A stretch of 64,000 bases of DNA from an uncultured Bacilli bacterium (GTDB lineage: Bacteria > Bacillota_I > Bacilli_A > RF39 > UBA660): the NCBI GenBank assembly GCA_934130375.1, contig CAKOXW010000001.1, positions 248,001 to 312,000 of the forward strand, in the 5' to 3' direction. The notes below the pieces were generated by a model. That model was given only the letters and a program-made list of their open reading frames with translations, did no database searches and was not told the DNA's origin. Below are positions 36,321-45,472 of the stretch, in pieces. How positions within the stretch are numbered: position 1 is the first letter of the stretch; each line of letters begins with the position of its first letter. The translations under genes and the position numbers were made by a program.

Positions 36321-36731
36321 CTACAATCTATCTAAATAACCTTGCAATATAACTGTTGCAGCCATTTTATCAATTACTTTTTTTCTTTTTTTTCGGCTCA
36401 TATCAGCATTTATAAGTATATTTTCAGCAACTTTCGTAGTAAGTCTTTCATCTTCTAATACAACATCATATCCAAGTTCATTTTGTAGTAATTCTTTAAA
36501 CTTTAATATGTATTCACCACGTTCACCAATTGTACCATTCATATTTTTAGGTAAACCCAAAACAAGTTTATCTACTTCTTTTTCTTTAATAATCTTTTTC
36601 AAATCTTCTATTAAAGAATTAAAATCATCATCATGGTGAAGTACAACAAGGGAACTTGCAATTGTACCAGTTTTATCTGAAATTGCAAGTCCAAGAGTTT
36701 TTGTACCTAAATCTAACCCAAGATATCTCAT
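36321..36731 (-). CDS. ruvX: RuvX/YqgF-type RNase H-fold nuclease
   Basis: 136 aa with YLGLDLGTKTLGLAISD at the N-terminus, LVLGLPKNMNGTIGERGEY in the middle and VVLEDERLTTKVAE plus DKMAATVILQGYLD near the end, giving the three acidic residues of the RNase H fold (D6, E98, D124 approximately). The family is implicated in 16S rRNA processing and recombination intermediates. Its ATG overlaps the alaS stop. Confidence 0.93.
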   Translation of the reverse strand: MRYLGLDLGTKTLGLAISDKTGTIASSLVVLHHDDDFNSLIEDLKKIIKEKEVDKLVLGLPKNMNGTIGERGEYILKFKELLQNELGYDVVLEDERLTTKVAENILINADMSRKKRKKVIDKMAATVILQGYLDRL

Positions 36732-39412
36732 ATATTCTCCACTTTATCTTTTACATAATCTATAATCATATCTACATTCTCAGAATTTGTACCTCCACCT
36801 TGACCAAATGTACGAGAACCCCCTCCATTACCATTTGACTTAATAGATGCATCTTTTATAAGTTCACCTGCAGATAAATCACAATTTGATTTACATAAAT
36901 AATTAACAGAAGAATCTTTTACATTAGCAACAAATATAATACCTTTAGTCATTTTATTAAATGCATTATCTACTAATGTTTTTAATATACTTAAATCATA
37001 ATTATTTACTCTTTTTACAATATACTCAATATCATTAACCTTAGCTATATCACTAAAGTCTTTATTTTCACTTAAAATCTTACTTTCCTTTTTAGCATTA
37101 AATTCTTTTTCTAAATCTTTAACCTTGTTTCTAACCATTGCTACTTCATTTCTATTAAATATTATATCTTTATAACAAGTTGGATTAGAATTATCAATAT
37201 TAACATTAAAATTAATATCTATATCCATAGAATTAGCATCATCTACAATACCTTTTGCTTTAGTTAGTAATTTAACCATTTCATCATTATAAGGCTTAAT
37301 TACATCAAATAATTCTTTTTCAATAAGTGTATCAGTTACACCTTCAATTCTGTATACATTTGCACCTTTAGATTCATATGATTTAATTGCAAATCTCTTT
37401 ATATCACCAACATTTTTAACATGAGTACCACCGCATAATTCCTTAGAATCATATAAAGTTACAACTCTTACTGTATCACCATACTTTTCATCAAATAATG
37501 CATCAGCGCCAGTCTTTTTAGCGTCACTTAAACTCATTTCTTCTGTAACAGCTGGTGTGTTAGTTCTAATTTTTTCATTAACTAAATCTTCAACTAAGAT
37601 AATATCTTCATCTGTAATTTTCTTAGGGTAAGTAAAATCAAATCTTAAGCCATATTCATCAACCTTAGAACCTGCCTGAGTAACATCATAATCAAGTGCC
37701 TCTTTTAAAGATTTATGCATAAGGTGAGTTGCTGAATGATTTTTCTCAATTGATTCTCTTCTTTTTACATTTATTCTTGCAGTTACTTTATCTCCTACTT
37801 TAATACTACCTTCTAAAACATTAACAATATGTACATGTTGTTTATTAGGAGATGTAATCATATCAATAACTTCACATTTAGTATTTTCATTATATATATA
37901 ACCAGTATCAGATACTTGACCACCCATCTCAGCATAGAAAGGAGTTTCCTTTAGTATTACATATCCTTCATCTGTTAATTCATCAACAAGTTTATCACCT
38001 TTTATAAGTGCGATAACATAAGTATCTGTTTGATAATCAGTATAACCGGTAAACTTACTTTCTTCAGTAAATTTAAGTAAAGCCTCATTTTGAATATTCA
38101 TACTTGCTTCACATACTCTAGCATTTCTAGCCATTTCTTTTTGATAGTTCATACATTGGGTAAATTCTTCTTTTGAAACACTATAACCTTGTTCTTCTAA
38201 GTACTCGCAAGTTAACTCAAATGGGAACCCATATGTATCATATAACTTAAATGCATCTTCACCACTAATAACTTTATCCGTAGAGTTCTTAATTAATTCA
38301 TTTAATTTTTTCTCACCAGACAATAATGTTTTTTGAAACAATTCTTCTTCTTTTCTAATTATTCCTTTAATGTACTCTTCTTTTTCTAATAATTCAGGAT
38401 AGTAACTTTTCATAGTTTCAACAACACTAGGTACGATTGATTCCATGAAATTACCCTTAATTCCTAAATCATGACCAAATCTTACTGCTCTTCTTAGAAG
38501 TCTTCTTATTACATAACCTCTTCCCTCATTTGAAAATACTGCACCATCACATATTGCAAAAGTAAGTGTTCTTATGTGGTCTGCAATAATTCTTATTTCT
38601 TTTTGATTATGATATTTTTTACCACTTAATTCTTCAATCTTACCAATTATTTTCTTAAAAAGGTCAGTATCATAAGATGAAGTTACACCTTGTAGTACAC
38701 AAGTCATTCTCTCTAAACCCATACCAGTATCTATATTTTTAGATGGAAGTTCTTTATAATCCTCTCTTTTAACACCTTCCTTAGAGTTAAATTGACTAAA
38801 TACATTGTTCCATATCTCAACATATCTCATATTATCAATTTCTTCTTTTAGTAATCTTACTCCAAGACCTTCTTTATCAAATTCTTCTCCTCTATCATAG
38901 AAAATTTCAGAATCTGGTCCACAAGGGCCTTCACCTATTTCCCAAAAGTTTGATTCTAGTCTAACGATGTGACTTTCATTAACTCCAAGTGATAACCATT
39001 TATTATAAGCATCATCATCAGATGCATATACTGTAAAATATAGTTTCTCTTTTGGAAAACCAAAATACTTATCACTAGTTAATAATTCATAAGCCATCTC
39101 AATTGCTTCATCTTTAAAATAATCACCAATTGAAAAGTTACCAAGCATTTCAAAAAATGTATGATGAGTATCATCACCAACTGATTCAATATCATTAGTT
39201 CTTATACATTTTTGACAACTAGTTAGTCTTTTATTAACAGGTATCATAGAACCATCAAAATACTTTTTTAGTGGCGTTACTCCTGCATTATTCCAAAGCA
39301 ACGTTGGATCATTTAAAACAAGAAGTGACGCACTAGGCATAATTGTGTGTCCATGTTCCTTAAAAAAGTTTAAATAAGTTTCTCTAATTTCATTACTATT
39401 CATTGCTCTCAT
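36728..39412 (-). CDS. alaS: Alanyl-tRNA synthetase
   Basis: The start at 39412 (MRAMNSNEIRETY) has GAGGTG six bases upstream and overlaps the xseB end by 17 bases. The 894-aa class II synthetase has motif 1 (FFKEHGHTIMPSASLL), WNNAGVTPLKKYF, the GxNPIDTGMGLER-like NIDTGMGLERM, the editing-domain zinc residues HSATHLMHKSL and CGGTHVKNVGDI, and the C-terminal Gly-rich tail GGGSRTFGQGG. It charges tRNA-Ala and clears Ser-tRNA-Ala. Confidence 0.97.
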   Translation of the reverse strand: MRAMNSNEIRETYLNFFKEHGHTIMPSASLLVLNDPTLLWNNAGVTPLKKYFDGSMIPVNKRLTSCQKCIRTNDIESVGDDTHHTFFEMLGNFSIGDYFKDEAIEMAYELLTSDKYFGFPKEKLYFTVYASDDDAYNKWLSLGVNESHIVRLESNFWEIGEGPCGPDSEIFYDRGEEFDKEGLGVRLLKEEIDNMRYVEIWNNVFSQFNSKEGVKREDYKELPSKNIDTGMGLERMTCVLQGVTSSYDTDLFKKIIGKIEELSGKKYHNQKEIRIIADHIRTLTFAICDGAVFSNEGRGYVIRRLLRRAVRFGHDLGIKGNFMESIVPSVVETMKSYYPELLEKEEYIKGIIRKEEELFQKTLLSGEKKLNELIKNSTDKVISGEDAFKLYDTYGFPFELTCEYLEEQGYSVSKEEFTQCMNYQKEMARNARVCEASMNIQNEALLKFTEESKFTGYTDYQTDTYVIALIKGDKLVDELTDEGYVILKETPFYAEMGGQVSDTGYIYNENTKCEVIDMITSPNKQHVHIVNVLEGSIKVGDKVTARINVKRRESIEKNHSATHLMHKSLKEALDYDVTQAGSKVDEYGLRFDFTYPKKITDEDIILVEDLVNEKIRTNTPAVTEEMSLSDAKKTGADALFDEKYGDTVRVVTLYDSKELCGGTHVKNVGDIKRFAIKSYESKGANVYRIEGVTDTLIEKELFDVIKPYNDEMVKLLTKAKGIVDDANSMDIDINFNVNIDNSNPTCYKDIIFNRNEVAMVRNKVKDLEKEFNAKKESKILSENKDFSDIAKVNDIEYIVKRVNNYDLSILKTLVDNAFNKMTKGIIFVANVKDSSVNYLCKSNCDLSAGELIKDASIKSNGNGGGSRTFGQGGGTNSENVDMIIDYVKDKVENI

Positions 39413-39620
39413 TTTGCACCTCAAAATCTTCTACTTTATTATCTTTAACTATTTTTACAACCATATCTTCAGCATTCTTAATCTTATCTTCACATACTTT
39501 GACTAATTTCATTGCTTCACCATATTTATTAATCGCATCATCTAAATTAACATTACCACTTTCAAGTTCTTTAACTATTGCTTCAAGTTCACTTAAAGCC
39601 TCCTCAAATGATTTTTCCAT
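39396..39620 (-). CDS. xseB: Exodeoxyribonuclease VII small subunit
   Basis: 74 aa, all helical, with the family pattern FEEALSELEAIVKELESGNV (residues 4-23) and the following DDAINKYGEAMKLVKVCEDKI. It forms the nuclease with XseA; one base separates the two genes. Confidence 0.93.
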   Translation of the reverse strand: MEKSFEEALSELEAIVKELESGNVNLDDAINKYGEAMKLVKVCEDKIKNAEDMVVKIVKDNKVEDFEVQNESNE

Positions 39621-39621
39621 T

Positions 39622-40896
39622 TTAATCCTCCTTTATACTTAATACATTTGCATTAATAATTCCATTTTTTAAATATATATCTATTTTATCATTATTTTTA
39701 ATATTTTTAATATCTTCTATACATTTTCCTTCTTTTTTTATAATTCCATAACCTCTTTTTAAAGAATTTAATGGATTTAATAACTCTAATTTATTAATAT
39801 CTATATCTAATTTATTAATCTTATTCTCATAAATCAACCTTGGATTTTGTAGTATATAACTATTTTTACACTCAAATAAATTAATTCTTTTATAAGACAA
39901 TATATCATTAAAACATTTAACAAGTTTAATCTTTTCTATATTTAAATTCTGACTTTTAATATTGTACATATTTATAGGATTTAAAAGCACAGAACTATTT
40001 TTTAATTTAAGTACTTCTTTCTTATAATTATCTATCTTATTATTAACTGAATTAGTAATTCTATTGCAATAACTATCAATAGTAAGCATTACATCTTCAA
40101 TATTAGGAACAGCAATCTCAGCAGCAGCAGTAGGAGTCGCAGCACGCATATCAGCAACATAATCAGCAATTGTAAAATCTATCTCATGCCCAACTGCACT
40201 TATAACTGGTATTGGACACTCATATATCGCCTTAGCAACAATCTCTTCATTATAAGCCCATAAATCCTCAATCGAACCACCACCACGACCAACTATTAAA
40301 GTATCAATATCATAATTACAAGCCATCTTAATTTTATTTACAATATCATCCTTAGCGGTATTACCCTGCACTAAGGATGGGAATAAGATTATTTCACAAA
40401 GAGGATACCTTCTTCTAATTGTGGTGATTATATCCCTTATTGCTGCTCCGGTAGACGCGGTTACTACTCCAATACGCTTAGGGAACTTAGGAATTGGTTT
40501 CTTCTTATCTAAATCAAACCATCCTTGTTTAAATAATTTCTCTTTTAATTCTAAGAATTTTTTATATAAATCTCCACTACCACTTAATTCCATACTTTCA
40601 ATATATATTTGATAAGTACCAGATCCTTCATAGACACTTATTTTTCCTATTGCATTTACCATATCCCCATCTTTGAAATTAGTACCGACTCTTGATGCAG
40701 TGCTTCTAAACATAACCGCAGCAAGTCTACTAGTTTCATCCTTTAAAGTAAAATAACAATGCCCACTAGGCATTTGTACTTTAAAATTAGATATTTCACC
40801 AGATACGAATACTTTACTAAAAAACTTAGAAGCATCAAACTTCATCTTTATAATTCTATTAAGTTCACTAATCTTTAAATACTTTATATCGTCCAT
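39622..40896 (-). CDS. xseA: Exodeoxyribonuclease VII large subunit
   Basis: The start at 40896 (MDDIKYLKISELN) has GAGG eight bases upstream. The 424-aa product has the N-terminal OB domain (VFVSGEISNFKVQMPSGHCY), the catalytic core with KRIGVVTASTGAAIRDIITT, LIVGRGGGSIEDLWAYNEE and ISAVGHEIDFTIADYVADMR, and a C-terminal coiled coil. It degrades ssDNA to oligonucleotides with XseB. Confidence 0.96.
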   Translation of the reverse strand: MDDIKYLKISELNRIIKMKFDASKFFSKVFVSGEISNFKVQMPSGHCYFTLKDETSRLAAVMFRSTASRVGTNFKDGDMVNAIGKISVYEGSGTYQIYIESMELSGSGDLYKKFLELKEKLFKQGWFDLDKKKPIPKFPKRIGVVTASTGAAIRDIITTIRRRYPLCEIILFPSLVQGNTAKDDIVNKIKMACNYDIDTLIVGRGGGSIEDLWAYNEEIVAKAIYECPIPVISAVGHEIDFTIADYVADMRAATPTAAAEIAVPNIEDVMLTIDSYCNRITNSVNNKIDNYKKEVLKLKNSSVLLNPINMYNIKSQNLNIEKIKLVKCFNDILSYKRINLFECKNSYILQNPRLIYENKINKLDIDINKLELLNPLNSLKRGYGIIKKEGKCIEDIKNIKNNDKIDIYLKNGIINANVLSIKED

Positions 40897-40934
40897 ACTT
40901 ACAACCTCTAAATTATTATAACACAGGAACAAAG

Positions 40935-40960
40935 AAAAAAGAATACTAGTTCGTATTCTT
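40935..40960 (-). terminator. Intrinsic terminator upstream of xseA
   Basis: On the minus strand AAGAATAC-loop-GTATTCTT (40960-40939) is followed by a run of T. It ends transcription coming from the rhomboid side before xseA begins. Confidence 0.65.
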
Positions 40961-40972
40961 AAGTTTACAAAA

Positions 40973-41068
40973 CCATATAATCTTTAACATATAAATTTAA
41001 AAGAATTACAAAAACGTAATTCTTTTATAAATGTAATATAAACTATTTAAGCCCAAGACTACATAAAA
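40973..41068. repeat. Intergenic repeat A, copy 1, with an inserted hairpin
   Basis: Shares TATAATCTTTAACATATAAA at its start and AACTATTTAAGCCCAAGA at its end with copy 2 at 49023-49092. Copy 1 carries an extra perfect hairpin, AAAAGAATTAC-AAAAAC-GTAATTCTTTT (about 40999-41026), in the middle. The right end covers the stop codon of the rhomboid gene. Confidence 0.7.
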
Positions 41069-42210
41069 ATCTTACATATTAATAATATAAGTAATATAAC
41101 AAGCACAATCGTACCATTTATCTTATCTTGTTTAGAAGATTTATACTTAACACCAACAGCCATAGAAGCCATCGCACCACCAATTAATCCTCCAATATGC
41201 GCAAAGTTATTAATACCACTTGCTGCAAAACCTATTGCAAGGTTTAATATTATAATTGGTAATATTTGCTTAGTTATCGCATTATTTAATGTTACTCTAT
41301 AATTATAACCAAAGTATAAAAGTGCTCCCATAAGTCCAAAAACTGCACCTGATGCTCCCGCACTTGTAACATAATCACCTAAGAATAACAATGATATTAA
41401 ATTACCTATTATCGCACTCATTAAATATATAAATAAATATTTTAAAGTACCAAAATAAGATTCAATATCTCTACCTAAGATATAAAGAGCATACATATTA
41501 CATACTAAATGCCAAAAACCAATATGTAAAAACGCACTTGTAACTAATCTATAATAATCACCTGCTAAAACTAGTATCTTATTTAAAGCACCAAATTTAA
41601 GAAGTGTCATTGTATCTTCAGACCCATTACCAAGTATATACATTAAAATAAATACTATTACATTTATTGCAATTAATGCATAAGTTGCATAAGGAGTATG
41701 TTCCTTAAATACATCCTCAGCTTCCCTAGCATCCTTCATATTCTTAGAATTAATATCATTAGTAATCTTAGTAAATAACTCTATACCATCTTCATTAAAT
41801 TCTAAATTCTCTTTTAAATCAGGAAAAGCATTATTAACTTTCTCATCATTAATTATATCTAATTCATCACTTACTTTAATACAATCAACCTTGTTCTCAT
41901 CTTTTAGGTCTACATTATCACCTAAATCTAAGAAAAAAGATAAAGTATTCATAGACAATGAAAATGTTTTTAACTTAATCCTATTCATTATTTTTTTAGT
42001 CTTAAACATATCAAAATCATATTGCTCATTATTATGAATATACCCAGTATTAATTCTAACAATTCTATATGGTGCATCCATATTTTCAAGCCATATTTCA
42101 TTGTTAACACCTCTTAATATTACTGGGTTATATCCTTCTTTTGTAATAAAATAATGTAATAATTTCATAACTAATAAATCTTTATCTCTAAATGAAATTT
42201 CTGTATTCAT
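41059..42210 (-). CDS. gluP: Rhomboid intramembrane serine protease (GluP-type)
   Basis: 383 aa. About 175 soluble N-terminal residues, as in Bacillus GluP, precede six or seven membrane spans. The catalytic Ser is in SAGASGAVFGLMGALL and the catalytic His in NFAHIGGLIGGAMAS; the WHLVCNMYALYILG motif of loop 1/span 2 is also clear. It cleaves single-span membrane substrates within the bilayer. It is 8 bases after rluD in the same direction. Confidence 0.93.
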   Translation of the reverse strand: MNTEISFRDKDLLVMKLLHYFITKEGYNPVILRGVNNEIWLENMDAPYRIVRINTGYIHNNEQYDFDMFKTKKIMNRIKLKTFSLSMNTLSFFLDLGDNVDLKDENKVDCIKVSDELDIINDEKVNNAFPDLKENLEFNEDGIELFTKITNDINSKNMKDAREAEDVFKEHTPYATYALIAINVIVFILMYILGNGSEDTMTLLKFGALNKILVLAGDYYRLVTSAFLHIGFWHLVCNMYALYILGRDIESYFGTLKYLFIYLMSAIIGNLISLLFLGDYVTSAGASGAVFGLMGALLYFGYNYRVTLNNAITKQILPIIILNLAIGFAASGINNFAHIGGLIGGAMASMAVGVKYKSSKQDKINGTIVLVILLILLICKIFM

Positions 42211-42218
42211 ATATTACC

Positions 42219-43103
42219 TCACTTAAACATTTTTACTATATCATAAAATTCTTCTGGAGCATCCTTAGTAAATTCCATATATTCATGTGTTATAGGATGA
42301 TTAAACCCAATTGTCTTAGCATGAAGACATTGCCCAAAATCATTAATAACCTTTTTCTTACCATATAATGGATCATTTACTATTGGATGATTTATATAAT
42401 TTAAATGTACTCTTATTTGATGAGTTCTACCAGTTCTAAGTGTACATTCAATTAATGTAGCATCATTATATCTTTCAAGTACTCTTAAATCAGTAATTGC
42501 TTCTTTAGAATTAATATCAGTTACAGCCATTTTCTTTCTATCAAATAAATCTCTTCCAATAGGAGCATCAATAGTTGCTGTATCCTCATTTATAACACCA
42601 TATACAAGCGCTATATACTTCCTATTAACTTTCTGTTTCTTTAATTCATTAGATAAATACAAATGAACATCATCATCCTTAGCAACTAATAATAAACCAC
42701 TTGTATCCTTGTCTATTCTATGCACAATACCAGGTCTTACATCCCCACTACTTAGATTAGTATGATACATAAGCCCATTAACTAAAGTATCATTATAATG
42801 TCCATTCGCAGGATGAACAACCATACCACTAGGTTTATTTACAACCAATAAATAATCATCTTCATATACAATATCTAAATCCATCTTAACTGGATTAATA
42901 TCACAAGATTCTTCTACTTCATTAACTTTAATCTCATCATCTACTCTAACTATATAACTATTTTTAATGGACTTATCATTAACTAAAACATTACCACTTT
43001 CAATTAATTTTTGTATCTTACTTCTAGTAGTTTCTAGTTTATCTATTAAATATTTATCAATTCTTATATCACATAAATCATTTTCTACTATTATTATTCT
43101 CAT
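42219..43103 (-). CDS. rluD: RluD-family 23S rRNA pseudouridine synthase
   Basis: 294 aa: N-terminal S4 RNA-binding domain (IRIDKYLIDKLETTRSKIQK), then the synthase core with catalytic Asp in GIVHRIDKDTSGLLLVAK, plus VVNKPSGMVVHPANGHY and RTGRTHQIRVHLNYINHPI. It makes pseudouridines in large-subunit rRNA. The start overlaps lspA by 26 bases, the conserved lspA-rluD pair. Confidence 0.95.
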   Translation of the reverse strand: MRIIIVENDLCDIRIDKYLIDKLETTRSKIQKLIESGNVLVNDKSIKNSYIVRVDDEIKVNEVEESCDINPVKMDLDIVYEDDYLLVVNKPSGMVVHPANGHYNDTLVNGLMYHTNLSSGDVRPGIVHRIDKDTSGLLLVAKDDDVHLYLSNELKKQKVNRKYIALVYGVINEDTATIDAPIGRDLFDRKKMAVTDINSKEAITDLRVLERYNDATLIECTLRTGRTHQIRVHLNYINHPIVNDPLYGKKKVINDFGQCLHAKTIGFNHPITHEYMEFTKDAPEEFYDIVKMFK

Positions 43104-43557
43104 AACTATCCCCCTTTATAAATAAAATATAAATTATTATTATTGCACCAATTACTATACACATATCTGCAAAATTAAATATTGCAAAAGAATAACTAGA
43201 AATATAAAAATGAATATAATCAATAACATACCCATATATAATTCTATCTATTAAATTACCAATAATCCCAGATATAACTAAAGAATACGCAATTAAATCA
43301 ACCTTAGTGATATTACTATCAGACATAATATATTTAATTAAATATATTATTGCAATAATACCAAGTATTATAAAAAAATATCTACTACCTGACAATATAC
43401 TAAAAGCACCACCACTATTAGTTACATAAGTAATATTTAAAAAATTAGGTATTATATTAACACTATCTAATACATTTAAATTACTTACAACTATATATTT
43501 AATACCTTGATCAATTATAATTAACAAGCCTGATAACAATATAAGCAATTTCTTCAT
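43078..43557 (-). CDS. lspA: Lipoprotein signal peptidase
   Basis: 159 aa with four membrane spans. Catalytic aspartates are in GIIGNLIDRIIYGYVIDYIH and FNFADMCIVIG, and the NSGGAFSIL motif is present. It removes signal peptides from prolipoproteins such as those at 19655 and 30856. Confidence 0.96.
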   Translation of the reverse strand: MKKLLILLSGLLIIIDQGIKYIVVSNLNVLDSVNIIPNFLNITYVTNSGGAFSILSGSRYFFIILGIIAIIYLIKYIMSDSNITKVDLIAYSLVISGIIGNLIDRIIYGYVIDYIHFYISSYSFAIFNFADMCIVIGAIIIIYILFIKGDSYENNNSRK

Positions 43558-43602
43558 TTAATCACCTTATAGAATTATAACATATTTATAATAAAAATAA
43601 AA

Positions 43603-43620
43603 GACTACGCATTTATAGTC
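43603..43620 (-). terminator. Terminator after the 178-aa gene
   Basis: GACTA...TAGTC stem on the minus strand followed by TTTTATTTTT, directly after the stop of the 178-aa gene and before the lspA-rluD-gluP unit. Confidence 0.5.
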
Positions 43621-44157
43621 TTATATCTTTACATCAAAATCTTCTACTGTACCAACATCACTAATTTCATAATTTAATACTAAATTATTACTAGTAACAT
43701 TAATAGTATTATCATTAACTACACATATATTTAAATCATCTTTTGCAAAACACTTATCTTTAACCTTAGCCTTATAACTTAAGTCATCAATATAATTAAT
43801 AAACAAATATTTATTATCCAAACCAGGTATAATCATATCATTAAATTTAACATACATACCTTGTTCTTCCTTATAAAAATCTGAATAATACATATAGTAC
43901 TTAGTTTCATCATAAGTAATTAAATATTTATTATCATATTTAACAACACTAACCTTAGACTTCTCATTATTAAAATCAATATTAATATCATACTTATAGT
44001 TAATATGGTCCTTTATCACTTCGGAAGGTTCTGGACAAGTGACTTGGTTTTTACTACTTTTATTATTAAATACTAAGATTACTATTAATACGATAAATAT
44101 TAACGCAATCGCTACCTTAGAATAATCTTGGTTAAATGCATCGAACTTCTTTAACAT
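43621..44157 (-). CDS. Single-span exported protein, unknown
   Basis: 178 aa: about 16 cytoplasmic residues, one span (about residues 17-32), then an exported domain with three Cys (TCPEPSE, DKCFAKDDLNICVV) and strong beta character. Three bases separate it from fmt, so it is probably co-transcribed with the fmt-rasP-cdsA group. No family recognised. Confidence 0.6.
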   Translation of the reverse strand: MLKKFDAFNQDYSKVAIALIFIVLIVILVFNNKSSKNQVTCPEPSEVIKDHINYKYDINIDFNNEKSKVSVVKYDNKYLITYDETKYYMYYSDFYKEEQGMYVKFNDMIIPGLDNKYLFINYIDDLSYKAKVKDKCFAKDDLNICVVNDNTINVTSNNLVLNYEISDVGTVEDFDVKI

Positions 44158-44160
44158 ACA

Positions 44161-45099
44161 CTACTCCAATATTCTTCCAACTAATAAATCCTTATTAACA
44201 ACACCATTTAAAAATTCATTAGCGTTCATTTTTCTTTTACCTTCTAATTGAAGTTCAGTAATAATTACCTCACCATTAGATGTCTTAACACCTATACCAT
44301 TATCATATATTTTTATGATTTGACCAATTAATGACATATCTGAAACACTTGTACCATAAGTACACTTCCATATTTTTAATCTTCTACCACTAAGCATGCA
44401 ATAACAACCTGGGAAAGGATTTAAACCTCTTACTTTATTAATAATTTCTCTAGTTGTTAAATTAAAATCCAAATGCTCATCTTCTTTATTAATAACCCAT
44501 GCGAAAGTTGCTTCACTTTCATTTTGCTTAGTATATGCTGCAGTACCTGACACTATCATAGGGATAGTTTTTAATACTAAATCTTTACCTAATATACTTA
44601 ATTTATCATGAAGAGTTCCAACTGTATCTTCATCTAATATTTCTATTTTCTCTTGAGTAATTATATCACCCGCATCCATCTTAGGAACCATCTTCATAAT
44701 TGTGACACCAGTTTCTTTATGTCCTTCTATAATTGCTCTATGAATTGGCGCGCCACCTCTTAATTTTGGAAGAAGCGATGCATGAATATTAATACATCCA
44801 TACTTAGGATAATCAAGTAACTCTTTTGGTACTATCTGACCATAAGCACAAGTAACTATCATATCAGGCTCTAACTTAATTATATCCTTGTACTCGTTTT
44901 TAATATTCTCAGGTTGCAACACAAGAATATTATTCTTAAGAGCGTACTCTTTTATTGGACAATACTTAACTTCATTTCTATTACCTACTTTATCTGGTTG
45001 ACACACAACCGCAATAACATTATAAATAGAATTTATTGCTTCTAAAGCAGGAAGTCCAAACTCTGGAGTACCCATATAAACTATCTTTAAATCATTCAT
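44161..45099 (-). CDS. fmt: Methionyl-tRNA formyltransferase
   Basis: The start at 45099 (MNDLKIVYMGTPEF) has AGGTG five bases upstream. The 312-aa enzyme has the folate-binding and catalytic stretch CINIHASLLPKLRGGAPIHR and GVTIMKMVPKMDAGDI, followed by the C-terminal OB-like domain (LNPFPGCYCMLSGRRLKIWK). It formylates initiator Met-tRNA. It starts next to the end of the 117-aa gene. Confidence 0.96.
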   Translation of the reverse strand: MNDLKIVYMGTPEFGLPALEAINSIYNVIAVVCQPDKVGNRNEVKYCPIKEYALKNNILVLQPENIKNEYKDIIKLEPDMIVTCAYGQIVPKELLDYPKYGCINIHASLLPKLRGGAPIHRAIIEGHKETGVTIMKMVPKMDAGDIITQEKIEILDEDTVGTLHDKLSILGKDLVLKTIPMIVSGTAAYTKQNESEATFAWVINKEDEHLDFNLTTREIINKVRGLNPFPGCYCMLSGRRLKIWKCTYGTSVSDMSLIGQIIKIYDNGIGVKTSNGEVIITELQLEGKRKMNANEFLNGVVNKDLLVGRILE

Positions 45100-45107
45100 A
45101 AACTCAC

Positions 45108-45461
45108 CTAAATCCACCTTGTATTTATTACTGTAGGTTCTACCTCACAATCATATTTATCTTCAAAATCACACGCATAATCTAAAACAGCAGTAGATAA
45201 ATCTAATTCACTATATAATATCGAAGAAACATCTATTGAATTTCTTAATTTACGAGAAAAATCATAATCTTCAATATATTTTTTCATCATTTTATCATAC
45301 TTAACAATTTTTTTAATATTATCTTCATTAGAAACATCAACTTTAGATACTATTAACTTATAATATTCAACTAATTTCTTACTAAATAAATCACTATCTA
45401 AAAATTCACAATTCGTAATTAAATCATAATATCTACAATAACTTTTAATCTTATTATTCAT
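45108..45461 (-). CDS. 117-aa helical protein, unknown
   Basis: Soluble, helix-rich, Tyr/Asp/Lys-rich protein with no signal peptide or motif that I recognise. The end (CEVEPTVINTRWI) overlaps the leader of fmt. Tight position between rasP and fmt argues that it is real. Confidence 0.6.
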   Translation of the reverse strand: MNNKIKSYCRYYDLITNCEFLDSDLFSKKLVEYYKLIVSKVDVSNEDNIKKIVKYDKMMKKYIEDYDFSRKLRNSIDVSSILYSELDLSTAVLDYACDFEDKYDCEVEPTVINTRWI

Positions 45462-45472
45462 AGTATCACCCC

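Noticed and set aside
40976..41058. Repeat A considered as a riboswitch or leader RNA
   Set aside because: Both copies lie downstream of a minus-strand gene and well away from the next start, and the copies differ by a whole hairpin, so a conserved aptamer is unlikely.
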